A stretch of 10,582 nucleotides of DNA from the NCBI GenBank assembly GCA_937965665.1, contig CALCJE010000092.1:1-10582 (forward strand), written 5' to 3'. The translations under genes were made by a program, and so were the position numbers. The DNA comes from an uncultured Bacteroidales bacterium. Lineage in GTDB: Bacteria; Bacteroidota; Bacteroidia; Bacteroidales; UBA4417. Shown piece by piece: positions 1 through 7,279 of this stretch. Within the stretch, counting starts at the first letter, position 1, and each line of letters begins with the position of its first letter. The notes under the pieces are model-generated. The model was given only the letters and a program-made list of their open reading frames with translations. It was not told the origin of the DNA and searched no databases.

Positions 1-795
1 AACGTGAGGTTGTTCGATTTGTATAACTGGCGCAGTGAATCAAGTAAGTCAACGCGTTCGGCCATTTTCGATCTGGTAAAATCCGAATCGGCTGATATTC
101 TGTGTTTGCAGGAATATTACAGCGGTGCCGGGAAACATGCTGATTTTGCCGACAGCATCAGTTTAAAAGCCGGGTATAAATACAGGAATATTGAACTTAT
201 CAATAAGGATAATGTTGGTTTGCCTTATGGCCTGGCCATATTCAGCAAGTACCCGATCGTGGGTACGAAAAAGCTGGTATTCCCCAACAGCAAAGTAAAT
301 TTCTGCCAGTCGTGCGATGTAAAAATCGGAAAAGATACCATAAGGGTTCTGAACTTACACCTCGAATCCATCAAATTTGGCAAAGAAGACTACAATTTTG
401 TGAGCGAAATTACCACTACCCCATCCAACAACGATAAGTTTAAAAAAGGTTCATGGGCAATACTTTCGAAAATGAAATTCGCTTATATCAAAAGGGCTTC
501 GCAGATAGAGAAAGTAGCCGAATATATTAAGACCTCACCATATCCGGTAATTTTCTGTGGCGACTTCAACGATACACCTGTGTCGTACAGCTACAGGCAG
601 ATCAATAACGAGTTGGATGATGCCTTTGTAAATGCAGGATTGGGATTGGGTCAAACTCATACCAATATGATTCCATTGCTTCGGATTGATTATATTTTTC
701 ATTCGAAACGCATGAAATGTATTGAGTACAAAACCATTGAGAAAGATTATTCTGATCATTTCCCGGTGTATGCCAGGTTCAGTATGCCTGAATAA
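1..795 (+). CDS. Endonuclease/exonuclease/phosphatase family protein, 5' end missing
   Basis: This is the 3' part of a metal-dependent phosphodiesterase of the DNase I/exonuclease III fold. The frame is open to the first base. Counting AAC at position 1 as residue 1, the fragment opens with the family's NVRLFDLYNW motif, whose Asn belongs to the active site, so the GTG at position 4 is an internal Val and not a start. Other catalytic motifs are LQE (Glu38), LNLHLES (His120), CGDFND (Asp188, Asn190), RIDYIF (Asp230) and the terminal SDHFP (Asp252, His253). All key residues are present, so the enzyme should be active. Bacteroidota homologues usually carry a short membrane-anchored N-terminal part, which here would lie upstream of the window. 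The substrate cannot be told from sequence; DNA, phosphoinositide-like and nucleotide phosphodiesters are all possible. A hairpin follows the stop, so uvrB is probably transcribed separately. Confidence 0.9.
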   Translation, partial: NVRLFDLYNWRSESSKSTRSAIFDLVKSESADILCLQEYYSGAGKHADFADSISLKAGYKYRNIELINKDNVGLPYGLAIFSKYPIVGTKKLVFPNSKVNFCQSCDVKIGKDTIRVLNLHLESIKFGKEDYNFVSEITTTPSNNDKFKKGSWAILSKMKFAYIKRASQIEKVAEYIKTSPYPVIFCGDFNDTPVSYSYRQINNELDDAFVNAGLGLGQTHTNMIPLLRIDYIFHSKRMKCIEYKTIEKDYSDHFPVYARFSMPE

Positions 796-809
796 ATTGT
801 GCAGGTATT

Positions 810-838
810 AACTGCCGGCTTAATCAGCTGGGAGTTTA
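810..838 (+). terminator. Possible intrinsic terminator after the phosphatase-family gene
   Basis: The arms 810-820 (AACTGCCGGCT) and 826-836 (AGCTGGGAGTT) pair over 11 positions, with one G-G mismatch and one G-T wobble, around a TAATC loop. A T-rich stretch (TTTATTTG) overlaps and follows the right arm. It begins 14 bases after the upstream stop codon. The stem is imperfect and the T tract is interrupted, so termination may be leaky into uvrB. Confidence 0.4.
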
Positions 839-871
839 TTTGTCAGCAAGTAAAAAATCAAGTTTTCAAAA

Positions 872-2899
872 ATGAAATTCAATCTCACTTCCGAATACGT
901 ACCTACCGGAGATCAACCCGAAGCCATCAGGCAGCTCAGGGAAGGCATTGAGCGGGGCGACCAGGCGCAGGTATTGCTGGGAGTTACAGGTTCGGGTAAA
1001 ACCTTCTCCATAGCAAATCTCATTCAGGAAGTGCAGCGGCCCACGCTGATCCTCAGCCACAACAAAACCCTTGCGGCCCAGTTGTATGGTGAGTTCAAGC
1101 AGTTTTTTCCCGACAATGCAGTTGAATTTTTCATTTCCTATTATGATTACTACCAGCCTGAAGCGTTTATACCGGTTACAAACACTTATATTGAGAAAGA
1201 CCTTTCCATTAACGAAGAAATAGAAAAACTCAGGCTCAGTGCCACTTCAGCGTTGTTGTCGGGCCGGCGTGATGTAATTGTTGTAGCTTCTGTTTCATGT
1301 ATTTACGGCATTGGAAACCCTGATGATTTCAATAGCAAAGTCATAAATATTCGTGTAGGAGATAAAATCAGCAGAAATAAGCTGTTAAATGCGCTGGTCG
1401 AGAGTTTGTATTCGCGTAACGAATTCGACCTTACAAGGGGTAAATTCAGGGTAAAAGGCGATACGGTTGATGTTTTCCCCGCTTCTGCAGATATCGCATA
1501 CCGTATCATTTTCTTTGGCGACGAAATTGAAAGTCTTGCTTCATTTGACGCAGTGAATGGAATTACCATTGAATCACTTACAGATATTACGATATTCCCG
1601 GCCAACATCTTTGTTACCTCGAAGGAGAAAATGAAAGAAGCCATTTGGGAGATACAGGCTGATATGGTGAAGCAGGTAGAATATTTCAATGAAATCGGGC
1701 GCCCGCTCGAAGCTAAAAGGCTGGAGGAAAGGGTGACTTATGATATCGAAATGATGCGGGAACTCGGCTACTGTTCGGGTATAGAGAATTATAGCCGGTA
1801 TTTCGACGGTCGCTCAACCGGTGCCAGGCCATTCTGCCTGATTGATTTTTTCCCGCATGATTTTCTTATGGTTATTGACGAAAGCCATGCTACGGTTCCG
1901 CAAATCAGGGCAATGTACGGAGGCGATCGTTCGCGAAAGCAGAACCTTGTTGAATATGGATTCAGGTTGCCTTCGGCGCTTGACAACCGTCCGTTGAAGT
2001 TCGAAGAATTTGAATCCTTGTTGACCCAGGTAATTTATGTTTCGGCAACACCATCGGATTATGAGCTTAACCAGTCGCGCGGAGTTGTGGTTGAGCAACT
2101 TATTCGTCCGACAGGGCTGCTTGACCCGCAAATTGAAGTGAAACCCAGCCTGAACCAGATTGATGATCTGTTGAATGAAATTGAACTCCGTACCGTAAAA
2201 AATGAGCGTATACTCGTTACAACGCTTACCAAGCGCATGGCCGAAGAACTTTCGAAATACATGCTCAGGCTCGGTATCAAGTGTAAATATATTCACTCGG
2301 AAGTGGATACACTCGAAAGAGTTGAGATTCTGAAAGACCTGCGAATGGGCTCAATTGACGTGCTGATAGGCGTTAACCTGCTGCGGGAGGGGCTCGATCT
2401 GCCTGAAGTATCACTAGTGGCAATACTCGATGCTGATAAAGAAGGCTTTCTGCGTTCGGAGAAATCGCTTACACAAACCGCAGGTCGTGCTGCCCGGAAT
2501 GTGAACAGTAAAGTGATTTTTTATGCTGATAAAATAACGGATTCCATGCAGCGAACCATGGACGAAACCAACCGTAAAAGAGCCATCCAGATTTCATACA
2601 ATACAAAACATAACATCACTCCTACCCAGATCACCAGGAGCATTGAATCCTCGAGCCTGACCGGGAATTTTGAGTATAAAACCGAACCCAAAGCATATGT
2701 TGAAAAGGAATTAATAAATACTGCAGCTGACCCGGTTACCCTTTACCTGGGTGATGACCAGCTGAAAAAACTGTACGACCAGGCCCGGAAAGCAATGGAG
2801 AAAGCAGCTAAAGAGTTGGATTTTATTGAAGCTGCCCGCGTGCGAGACGAAATGCTGGGGTATAAGGAAATTATGGAAAAAAAGAAAAAAAACCGATAA
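872..2899 (+). CDS. uvrB: Excinuclease ABC subunit B (UvrB)
   Basis: UvrB is the damage-verifying DNA helicase-like subunit of nucleotide excision repair. It receives DNA from UvrA and recruits UvrC for incision. The 675 residues match the family's full length. Visible in order: Walker A GVTGSGKT (37-44); the beta-hairpin YYDYYQPEAFIP (90-101) that inserts between DNA strands; the segment from about 290 to 330 containing GYCSGIENYSRYF and the FDGR and PGxxP-like residues; Walker B DESH (336-339); YVSATPSDYE after it; helicase motif V GVNLLREGLDLPE; motif VI QTAGRAAR (535-542); and a C-terminal UVR domain (about 633-668) for UvrC contact. The ATG at 872 gives the canonical N-terminus with the Q-motif-like GDQPEAI. 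The last residues are Lys-rich, coded by an A7-G-A8 tract. No key residue is missing. Confidence 0.98.
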   Translation: MKFNLTSEYVPTGDQPEAIRQLREGIERGDQAQVLLGVTGSGKTFSIANLIQEVQRPTLILSHNKTLAAQLYGEFKQFFPDNAVEFFISYYDYYQPEAFIPVTNTYIEKDLSINEEIEKLRLSATSALLSGRRDVIVVASVSCIYGIGNPDDFNSKVINIRVGDKISRNKLLNALVESLYSRNEFDLTRGKFRVKGDTVDVFPASADIAYRIIFFGDEIESLASFDAVNGITIESLTDITIFPANIFVTSKEKMKEAIWEIQADMVKQVEYFNEIGRPLEAKRLEERVTYDIEMMRELGYCSGIENYSRYFDGRSTGARPFCLIDFFPHDFLMVIDESHATVPQIRAMYGGDRSRKQNLVEYGFRLPSALDNRPLKFEEFESLLTQVIYVSATPSDYELNQSRGVVVEQLIRPTGLLDPQIEVKPSLNQIDDLLNEIELRTVKNERILVTTLTKRMAEELSKYMLRLGIKCKYIHSEVDTLERVEILKDLRMGSIDVLIGVNLLREGLDLPEVSLVAILDADKEGFLRSEKSLTQTAGRAARNVNSKVIFYADKITDSMQRTMDETNRKRAIQISYNTKHNITPTQITRSIESSSLTGNFEYKTEPKAYVEKELINTAADPVTLYLGDDQLKKLYDQARKAMEKAAKELDFIEAARVRDEMLGYKEIMEKKKKNR

Positions 2900-3721
2900 A
2901 TGAAAATAGCCGATCATTTCATAGCTAAAGCATTACAGGCAGCTTTTGTAGCTGGAAACGAAATACTTCAGATCTATCACCAGCCTTTCGACTTTGAACT
3001 GAAACCGGATAATAGCCCGCTCACCATCGCCGACAGGCGTGCACATACAATCATATCCGAAACCCTGGCTGATTCCGGTATCCCGGTACTGAGTGAGGAA
3101 GGGTCAGTAATAAGTTACGAAACCCGTAAAGAATGGGAACAATTCTGGCTGGTTGATCCACTCGACGGTACAAAGGAGTTCATCAAAAAAAACGGCGACT
3201 TCACAGTTAACATTGCTTTGATTTATAACCAACATCCCGTTTTTGGTGTGGTGTATGCTCCTGTTCCCGGTTACATGTATTGGGGCAGCGAAAGTGGTTC
3301 CTTCAGGCTTGATACGCACAATTTACATGTTGATGACTTCAGCAAATATGATTATTTGAAAACGCTTGCGGAAGGCCTGCCCTGTATCTCGGGCACCGGA
3401 AGTTACCTGGTACTTGGAAGCAGATCGCATATGAATGTTGAAACGGAGCTGTTTATCAATAATTTAAAGAATTTATATCCCGATTTAGCCTTTGTTTCCC
3501 GCGGCAGTTCATTAAAATTCTGCACACTGGCCGAAGGGGGTGCGGATATTTATCCCCGTTTTGGACCAACTATGGAATGGGATACCGCTGCTGGCCATGC
3601 CGTTGCATTATTTGCCGGGTGTACAATATTACAGGCCGAAACCGGACAACCAGTCTTATATAACAAACCCTCGTTACTGAATCCACATTTTGTAGCTGAA
3701 CGCAAAAAAAAAATGAGGTAA
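2900..3721 (+). CDS. cysQ: 3'(2'),5'-bisphosphate nucleotidase CysQ
   Basis: This is a member of the inositol monophosphatase superfamily. CysQ removes the 3' phosphate from pAp (and PAPS), a by-product of sulfate assimilation and of phosphopantetheine transfer. The 273-residue protein has the Mg-binding motifs in order: SEEG (65-68, Glu67), the DPLDGTKEF signature (86-94, Asp86 and Asp89) and the C-terminal WDTAAGHAV (Asp228), all intact. The ATG starts on the base directly after the uvrB TAA and in the same frame. The two genes are therefore surely co-transcribed and probably translationally coupled. No sulfate-assimilation gene is in the window, so the pairing with uvrB looks like a local arrangement and not a pathway. 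The stop codon lies inside the stem of the downstream terminator. Other members of the superfamily act on inositol phosphate or fructose bisphosphate, but the signature fits CysQ best. Confidence 0.93.
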   Translation: MKIADHFIAKALQAAFVAGNEILQIYHQPFDFELKPDNSPLTIADRRAHTIISETLADSGIPVLSEEGSVISYETRKEWEQFWLVDPLDGTKEFIKKNGDFTVNIALIYNQHPVFGVVYAPVPGYMYWGSESGSFRLDTHNLHVDDFSKYDYLKTLAEGLPCISGTGSYLVLGSRSHMNVETELFINNLKNLYPDLAFVSRGSSLKFCTLAEGGADIYPRFGPTMEWDTAAGHAVALFAGCTILQAETGQPVLYNKPSLLNPHFVAERKKKMR

Positions 3722-3743
3722 CCATTACGGATACCTCATTTTT
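3709..3743. terminator. Bidirectional intrinsic terminator between cysQ and the FKBP gene
   Basis: The arms 3709-3720 (AAAAATGAGGTA) and 3732-3743 (TACCTCATTTTT) are perfect 12-bp inverted repeats. The 11-base gap can form two more C-G pairs (3722-3723 with 3729-3730) after an A-A mismatch. On the + strand the stem ends in TTTTT; on the - strand it runs into ten T residues (complement of A3704-3713). It therefore serves cysQ, whose TAA (3719-3721) is part of the stem, and the convergent lipoprotein gene ending at 3762. Confidence 0.85.
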
Positions 3744-3761
3744 AAAATTGTAAGCAGTATT

Positions 3762-5126
3762 TTATTTATCGCTGACACTGATAAGTTCAACATCAAATAC
3801 CAGTGGTGAATAAGCCGGGATATCGTTGCCAGCTCCACGTTCGCCATAAGCTAATTTCGATGGAATGATCAAAGTAGCTTTACCACCTGCATTCATCAGT
3901 GCAATTCCTTCGTCCCAACCAGAAATTACCTGGCCCTGACCCAATGTAAATTCGAAAGGCTGAACAGGTTTACGGTTTAACGACGAATCGAATACCTTGC
4001 CATTAAAAAGTTTGCCTGTGTAGTGAACTTTAACCTTTTTGCCTTTGGCTGCCTTGGCACCGGTTCCTTTTACTTTCTCAACATAATAAAGACCTGATGC
4101 AGTTGGTTTTGCAGTAATTTTATTGTCTTTCAGATATTGCTGGATCATTCCCGGTTCTTTGGCCTGGGCTTCAGCAGCATCTTTTTTGGCTTTGGCTTCA
4201 GCTTCTTTCATGGCTTTTTCATTTTCAGCCTTGGTCTTCAGATCAACAACTTCAATTTCATAAACAATCGGTGAATAGGGCGAAATGATATCCTGTCCGC
4301 TCATATCTTTTTTGCCATTGGCACCAAAACCCATGGATGAGGGAACAACAACGGTAGCCTTGGTTCCTTTTTTCATGGTTGCTACAGCTTCTTCAAATCC
4401 TTTGGTATCAAAAGGCTGACCATACTGGAATGTAAGTGGTTTGCCCCTTTCGATGCTCGAAAAGATTTTTTTACCCTCAATGGATGAAACCACAAGATTG
4501 ATAGTTACAAAATCATCTTTCTGGATTGAGCGTCCGGCACCTGGATTTTGAGGAATTACATAAACACCGCTGGCGGATGGAGCAACGGTTACTTTATTTT
4601 TTGCAACATAAGCTGCAATTTTGCCAGGTTCTTCTCTCTTGAATTTTTCAGCTTTTGCTGCTTCAGCTTTCTGGCGGGCTTCGAGGGTTTCAACATTCAG
4701 CAGCCTGACATCAAAGTACATAGGTGTTGTGCTGTCAACACCTTCGGGCAATTGTGGGAATTTAGCAGTCTTGAAAAAGAAATCTTTGGCATTTACAATA
4801 AAAGTAGCGCTGTCGCCTTTATGCAACATGCTGAATGCTTCAAAGATGTCGCCCTTAAATTCAGGCTTCCGCTGGTCAATTTCGAATGGCCTTGGCGATT
4901 GTGATGAATTGAATAATACAGAGTCTTTACCTGCGATTTTTAACCTGTATTTAAGGCTCATGGTGAGAATTGTACCTTCTTTTGCTTTCAGGGTGTCGTC
5001 GCCTTTGTCATAAAACTTGTAATAAATACCACTGTCCGATTTTTTAAATCCGGGGTATTTCGAGCACGAAGTAATCATCAGCGTAGCGATTACAGCTCCC
5101 AGGGTGATAAATGTTCTGATTTTCAT
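3762..5126 (-). CDS. Lipoprotein with three tandem FKBP-type peptidyl-prolyl isomerase domains
   Basis: This is a 454-residue predicted lipoprotein; FKBP proteins catalyse cis-trans isomerisation of Xaa-Pro bonds and assist folding. A signal peptide ends in the lipobox MITSC (Cys21), so it should be anchored in the periplasm or outer membrane. Three FKBP-like units follow (about 33-146, 187-296 and 345-451), joined by Lys/Glu/Ala-rich, probably helical linkers (147-166 and 297-324). Only the third keeps the pocket residues: VHYTG, FDSS (Phe379, Asp380), VISGWDEG (Trp404) and AYG (Tyr427). Units 1 and 2 have FNSS and FSSI at the FDSS position and lack the Trp and Tyr, so they are probably binding modules. 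The linker ends 166-190 and 324-348 repeat each other (EPGxIxxYxxxNK), showing descent by internal duplication. It lies 39 bases downstream of the GldI-like gene and is probably in its operon. Confidence 0.9.
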   Translation of the reverse strand: MKIRTFITLGAVIATLMITSCSKYPGFKKSDSGIYYKFYDKGDDTLKAKEGTILTMSLKYRLKIAGKDSVLFNSSQSPRPFEIDQRKPEFKGDIFEAFSMLHKGDSATFIVNAKDFFFKTAKFPQLPEGVDSTTPMYFDVRLLNVETLEARQKAEAAKAEKFKREEPGKIAAYVAKNKVTVAPSASGVYVIPQNPGAGRSIQKDDFVTINLVVSSIEGKKIFSSIERGKPLTFQYGQPFDTKGFEEAVATMKKGTKATVVVPSSMGFGANGKKDMSGQDIISPYSPIVYEIEVVDLKTKAENEKAMKEAEAKAKKDAAEAQAKEPGMIQQYLKDNKITAKPTASGLYYVEKVKGTGAKAAKGKKVKVHYTGKLFNGKVFDSSLNRKPVQPFEFTLGQGQVISGWDEGIALMNAGGKATLIIPSKLAYGERGAGNDIPAYSPLVFDVELISVSDK

Positions 5127-5165
5127 TTTAGTTTTAGTGTTTCAGTTTAAGTTAACAGTTTAAAA

Positions 5166-5699
5166 TTATTTTAAATCAATGAGTTTCAATGTGTAGATGA
5201 GGGTAGCCTTTGGAGGTATCTTATCCTGGTCGCCCGACAAACCGTGGGCAAGGTACGATGGAATGATTAACCTCGCTTTATCACCGGTATGCAGCATAAG
5301 CATGCCTTCCTCAAGGCCGCTTTCAACTCCGCCACTTCCGATCTTAAACTCTTTCGGACCCGTTTTGTCAGAAGTATAAATCATTTCGCCGGAAAAAAGC
5401 TTAACTTCATATTCGAACCGTGCAATTTTGCCTGTGGTGGCTTTGGGGCCGTTGCCAGGCTCTAGTATCTGGTACCGTAAACCGGTAGATGTTTTTTGCA
5501 TATCCCAGTGTAGCGAATCAACCAACTTATCAATCTGTGAATTTTCATATTCAATGGTTGCTTTGTTGGCTGCAAGCAATTTTTCAGTCACCTGGTCCTG
5601 GGTCAACGGAGGAGTGATAACTACTTCATTTTTACGATGGCACGAAATCAGCCCGAAGAGTGAACAAAGTATGAACAGAAGACGGATCCTGCGAATCAT
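5166..5699 (-). CDS. GldI-like FKBP-type peptidyl-prolyl isomerase lipoprotein
   Basis: This 177-residue protein has a short signal peptide with lipobox GLISC (Cys20), a linker with a likely helix (about 33-66), and one FKBP domain (about 72-177, from STGLRYQILEPG to LIYTLKLIDLK). Size, lipid anchor and layout match GldI, a lipoprotein required for gliding motility in Flavobacterium and usually found in T9SS-bearing Bacteroidota. GldI-type genes also occur in non-gliding species, so motility is not implied. The catalytic pocket is eroded: YTSD replaces FDSS, VESGLEEG has Leu in place of the conserved Trp, and LAHG replaces AYG. Isomerase activity is therefore doubtful and a chaperone role more plausible. 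Only eight bases separate it from the end of the DHH gene upstream, so the two are co-transcribed. The gldI name is withheld because single-domain FKBP lipoproteins are hard to tell apart by eye. Confidence 0.85.
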   Translation of the reverse strand: MIRRIRLLFILCSLFGLISCHRKNEVVITPPLTQDQVTEKLLAANKATIEYENSQIDKLVDSLHWDMQKTSTGLRYQILEPGNGPKATTGKIARFEYEVKLFSGEMIYTSDKTGPKEFKIGSGGVESGLEEGMLMLHTGDKARLIIPSYLAHGLSGDQDKIPPKATLIYTLKLIDLK

Positions 5700-5707
5700 A
5701 TTTCCTT

Positions 5708-6745
5708 TTATTTGTAATTAGCCAGTGACTTTTGAATTTCACTGCTATAAGCAGGTAATAATGACTCGAACCATGCCAGCGCTTCAGTCATATTCATAAA
5801 AATATCTCCACCTGCCGCGTTGCGGTGTCCTCCCCCGTTAAAATGTGCACGTGCAAATTCATTTACCGAAAATTCACCTTTGCTGCGAAGTGAAACCCTG
5901 ATACGATCATCCCTTTCGGTAAAAAGTGCAGCTACAGCAACGTTTTGTATACTGAGTGCATAGTTTACCACGCCTTCGGTATCACCTTGCTGGTATTCAA
6001 AATGATCGAGATCTGCTTTGCTTAGCCAGATGTAGGCTGTTGCAAATTCAGGAAGCACTTTCATGTTTTCGCCCAGGCAATGGCCTAACAAGCGCATCCG
6101 GCTCTCTGAATAGGTATCGTACACCATCCGGTGTACTCCTTCCACATCCATTCCTGTTTTAATCAGTTTGGCAGCTATCTCGAATGTTTTGGGCCGGTTG
6201 CAGGCAAAACTAAACGAACCTGTATCCGTCATTATTCCTACAAAGAAACATTCAGCCATTTCGCGGTTCATAGCCGCTTCAAATCCCGATTCTTCAATAA
6301 TCTGGAATAAAAGTTCTGATGTTGATGATACTGCGGTAACCGAAAACTGGAGATCGAATTCATTTTCGGGTTGTATATGGTGATCGATAAGTACCCTGGT
6401 AGCATTGGCAGCCCTGAGTTCTTCGGTAAAAAGTTTCACCCTGTTCAAACCATTGTAGTCCATACAAAAAATCAGGTCAGCCGAGGCCAGCAATTTTTTA
6501 CCTAATGCTTGATTTTTTGAATAAATGATTGCCTGGTCTACTCCGGGCATCCATTGTAAAAATGAAGGCAGTTCGTTAGGAATCAATACATTTGACTGAA
6601 TACCTTGGCTTAACAGGAAATGATACAACGCAAGCGATGAACCTATTGCATCACCATCAGGATTATAATGGGTGGTAATAAGCACATCCGACTTTTCACT
6701 AAAAAGTTTTTTCAGGTAGGAAATTGAAGATTCTGATATGCCCAA
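5708..6745 (-). CDS. nrnA: DHH-family phosphoesterase, NrnA-type nanoRNase / pAp phosphatase
   Basis: NrnA-type proteins degrade 2-5 nt RNAs from the end and often also dephosphorylate pAp; they replace Orn in bacteria that lack it. The 345 residues show the DHH motifs in order: NPDGDAIGSS (Asp30, Asp32), MDYNG (Asp96), the naming DHH triplet (121-123) and MTDTGSF (Asp174), all metal ligands. The C-terminal DHHA1 domain carries the RNA-binding GGGHRNAAGG (304-313). The start is a TTG at 6743-6745: an in-frame TGA sits two codons upstream (6749-6751), and the next Met (about residue 66) is beyond motif I, so no ATG start is possible. It heads a likely operon with the two FKBP lipoprotein genes and is divergent from ndk. 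Activity on RNA versus pAp cannot be settled from sequence. Confidence 0.9.
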   Translation of the reverse strand: MGISESSISYLKKLFSEKSDVLITTHYNPDGDAIGSSLALYHFLLSQGIQSNVLIPNELPSFLQWMPGVDQAIIYSKNQALGKKLLASADLIFCMDYNGLNRVKLFTEELRAANATRVLIDHHIQPENEFDLQFSVTAVSSTSELLFQIIEESGFEAAMNREMAECFFVGIMTDTGSFSFACNRPKTFEIAAKLIKTGMDVEGVHRMVYDTYSESRMRLLGHCLGENMKVLPEFATAYIWLSKADLDHFEYQQGDTEGVVNYALSIQNVAVAALFTERDDRIRVSLRSKGEFSVNEFARAHFNGGGHRNAAGGDIFMNMTEALAWFESLLPAYSSEIQKSLANYK

Positions 6746-6776
6746 GTTTCAATTATTGAATTGATGAATTAATGCG

Positions 6777-6784
6777 CAAATTTA
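6777..6784 (-). promoter_or_regulatory. Candidate -7 promoter element of the nrnA-FKBP operon
   Basis: Read on the - strand this is TAAATTTG, an exact match to the Bacteroidota -7 consensus TAnnTTTG. It lies 31 bases before the TTG start, leaving a leader of roughly 25 bases. No clear TTTG -33 element is seen at the usual distance. The match is short and the sequence A+T-rich, so chance is possible. Confidence 0.45.
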
Positions 6785-6827
6785 CCATTTTTAGTATTAT
6801 GTTGGAATAATCTGTTGATATTAAACT

Positions 6828-6835
6828 TAACTTTG
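6828..6835 (+). promoter_or_regulatory. Candidate -7 promoter element of ndk
   Basis: TAACTTTG matches the Bacteroidota -7 consensus TAnnTTTG exactly and lies 24 bases before the ndk ATG at 6860. A TTG at 6802-6804 could be part of a -33 element, with a rather long spacer of 23 bases. It supports the ATG at 6860 over an in-frame TTG at 6815, which lies upstream of this element. Confidence 0.5.
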
Positions 6836-6859
6836 CTCCTTAATTCAATAATCTTTATA

Positions 6860-7279
6860 ATGACTGGAAATATAACCTTTACAATGATTAAGCCAGATGC
6901 ATTTGCAGCTGGAAATGCAGGTTCAATCATTCAGAAAATCACTGAAAGCGGATTTAAAATTAAGGCTTTACGTCTTGAACACCTGAAGAAAGAAGATGCA
7001 GAAGCTTTTTATGCTATTCATAAGGAAAGACCATTTTTTAATGGCCTTGTAAATTTTATGACCTCAGGTCCGATTATTGCAGCTGTGCTTGAAAAAGATA
7101 ATGCAGTTGAAGACTTTCGCAAACTGATTGGCTCGACCAACCCGGCAGATGCAGCCGAAGGCACTATCCGTAAGATGTTCGCTTCATCCATTGAACGCAA
7201 TGCTGTTCATGGTTCCGATAGCGATGAAAATGCGCAGATCGAAGCCAACTTCTTTTTCTCACATTTCGACAGGCATTAA
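6860..7279 (+). CDS. ndk: Nucleoside diphosphate kinase
   Basis: This cytosolic enzyme transfers the gamma phosphate from ATP to other (d)NDPs through a phospho-histidine intermediate. From the ATG at 6860 the protein has 139 residues, the normal length. Signature residues are TMIKPDA (Lys11), HKERPFF with the following GLVNFMTSGP, RKLIGSTNPADAAEGTIR, and the active-site NAVHGSDS (His117) followed by the C-terminal FFF. An in-frame TTG at 6815 would add 15 residues that do not belong to the family and that lie before the promoter-like element, so it was not used. The gene is divergent from the nrnA operon. Its stop codon abuts that of the convergent regulator gene with no base between, so no dedicated terminator is present. 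Confidence 0.97.
   Translation: MTGNITFTMIKPDAFAAGNAGSIIQKITESGFKIKALRLEHLKKEDAEAFYAIHKERPFFNGLVNFMTSGPIIAAVLEKDNAVEDFRKLIGSTNPADAAEGTIRKMFASSIERNAVHGSDSDENAQIEANFFFSHFDRH

Noticed and set aside
838..871. Possible uvrB promoter (TTTATTTG at 835-842)
   Set aside because: It has one mismatch in the invariant TA of the -7 element and no convincing -33 element.
4548..5013. Two + strand open frames of 118 and 130 codons opposite the triple-FKBP gene
   Set aside because: They are shadows of a well-supported gene and show no recognisable domain.
6815..6859. Upstream TTG start extending ndk by 15 residues
   Set aside because: The family begins at the ATG at 6860, the added residues are not family-like, and a -7 promoter element lies between the two starts.
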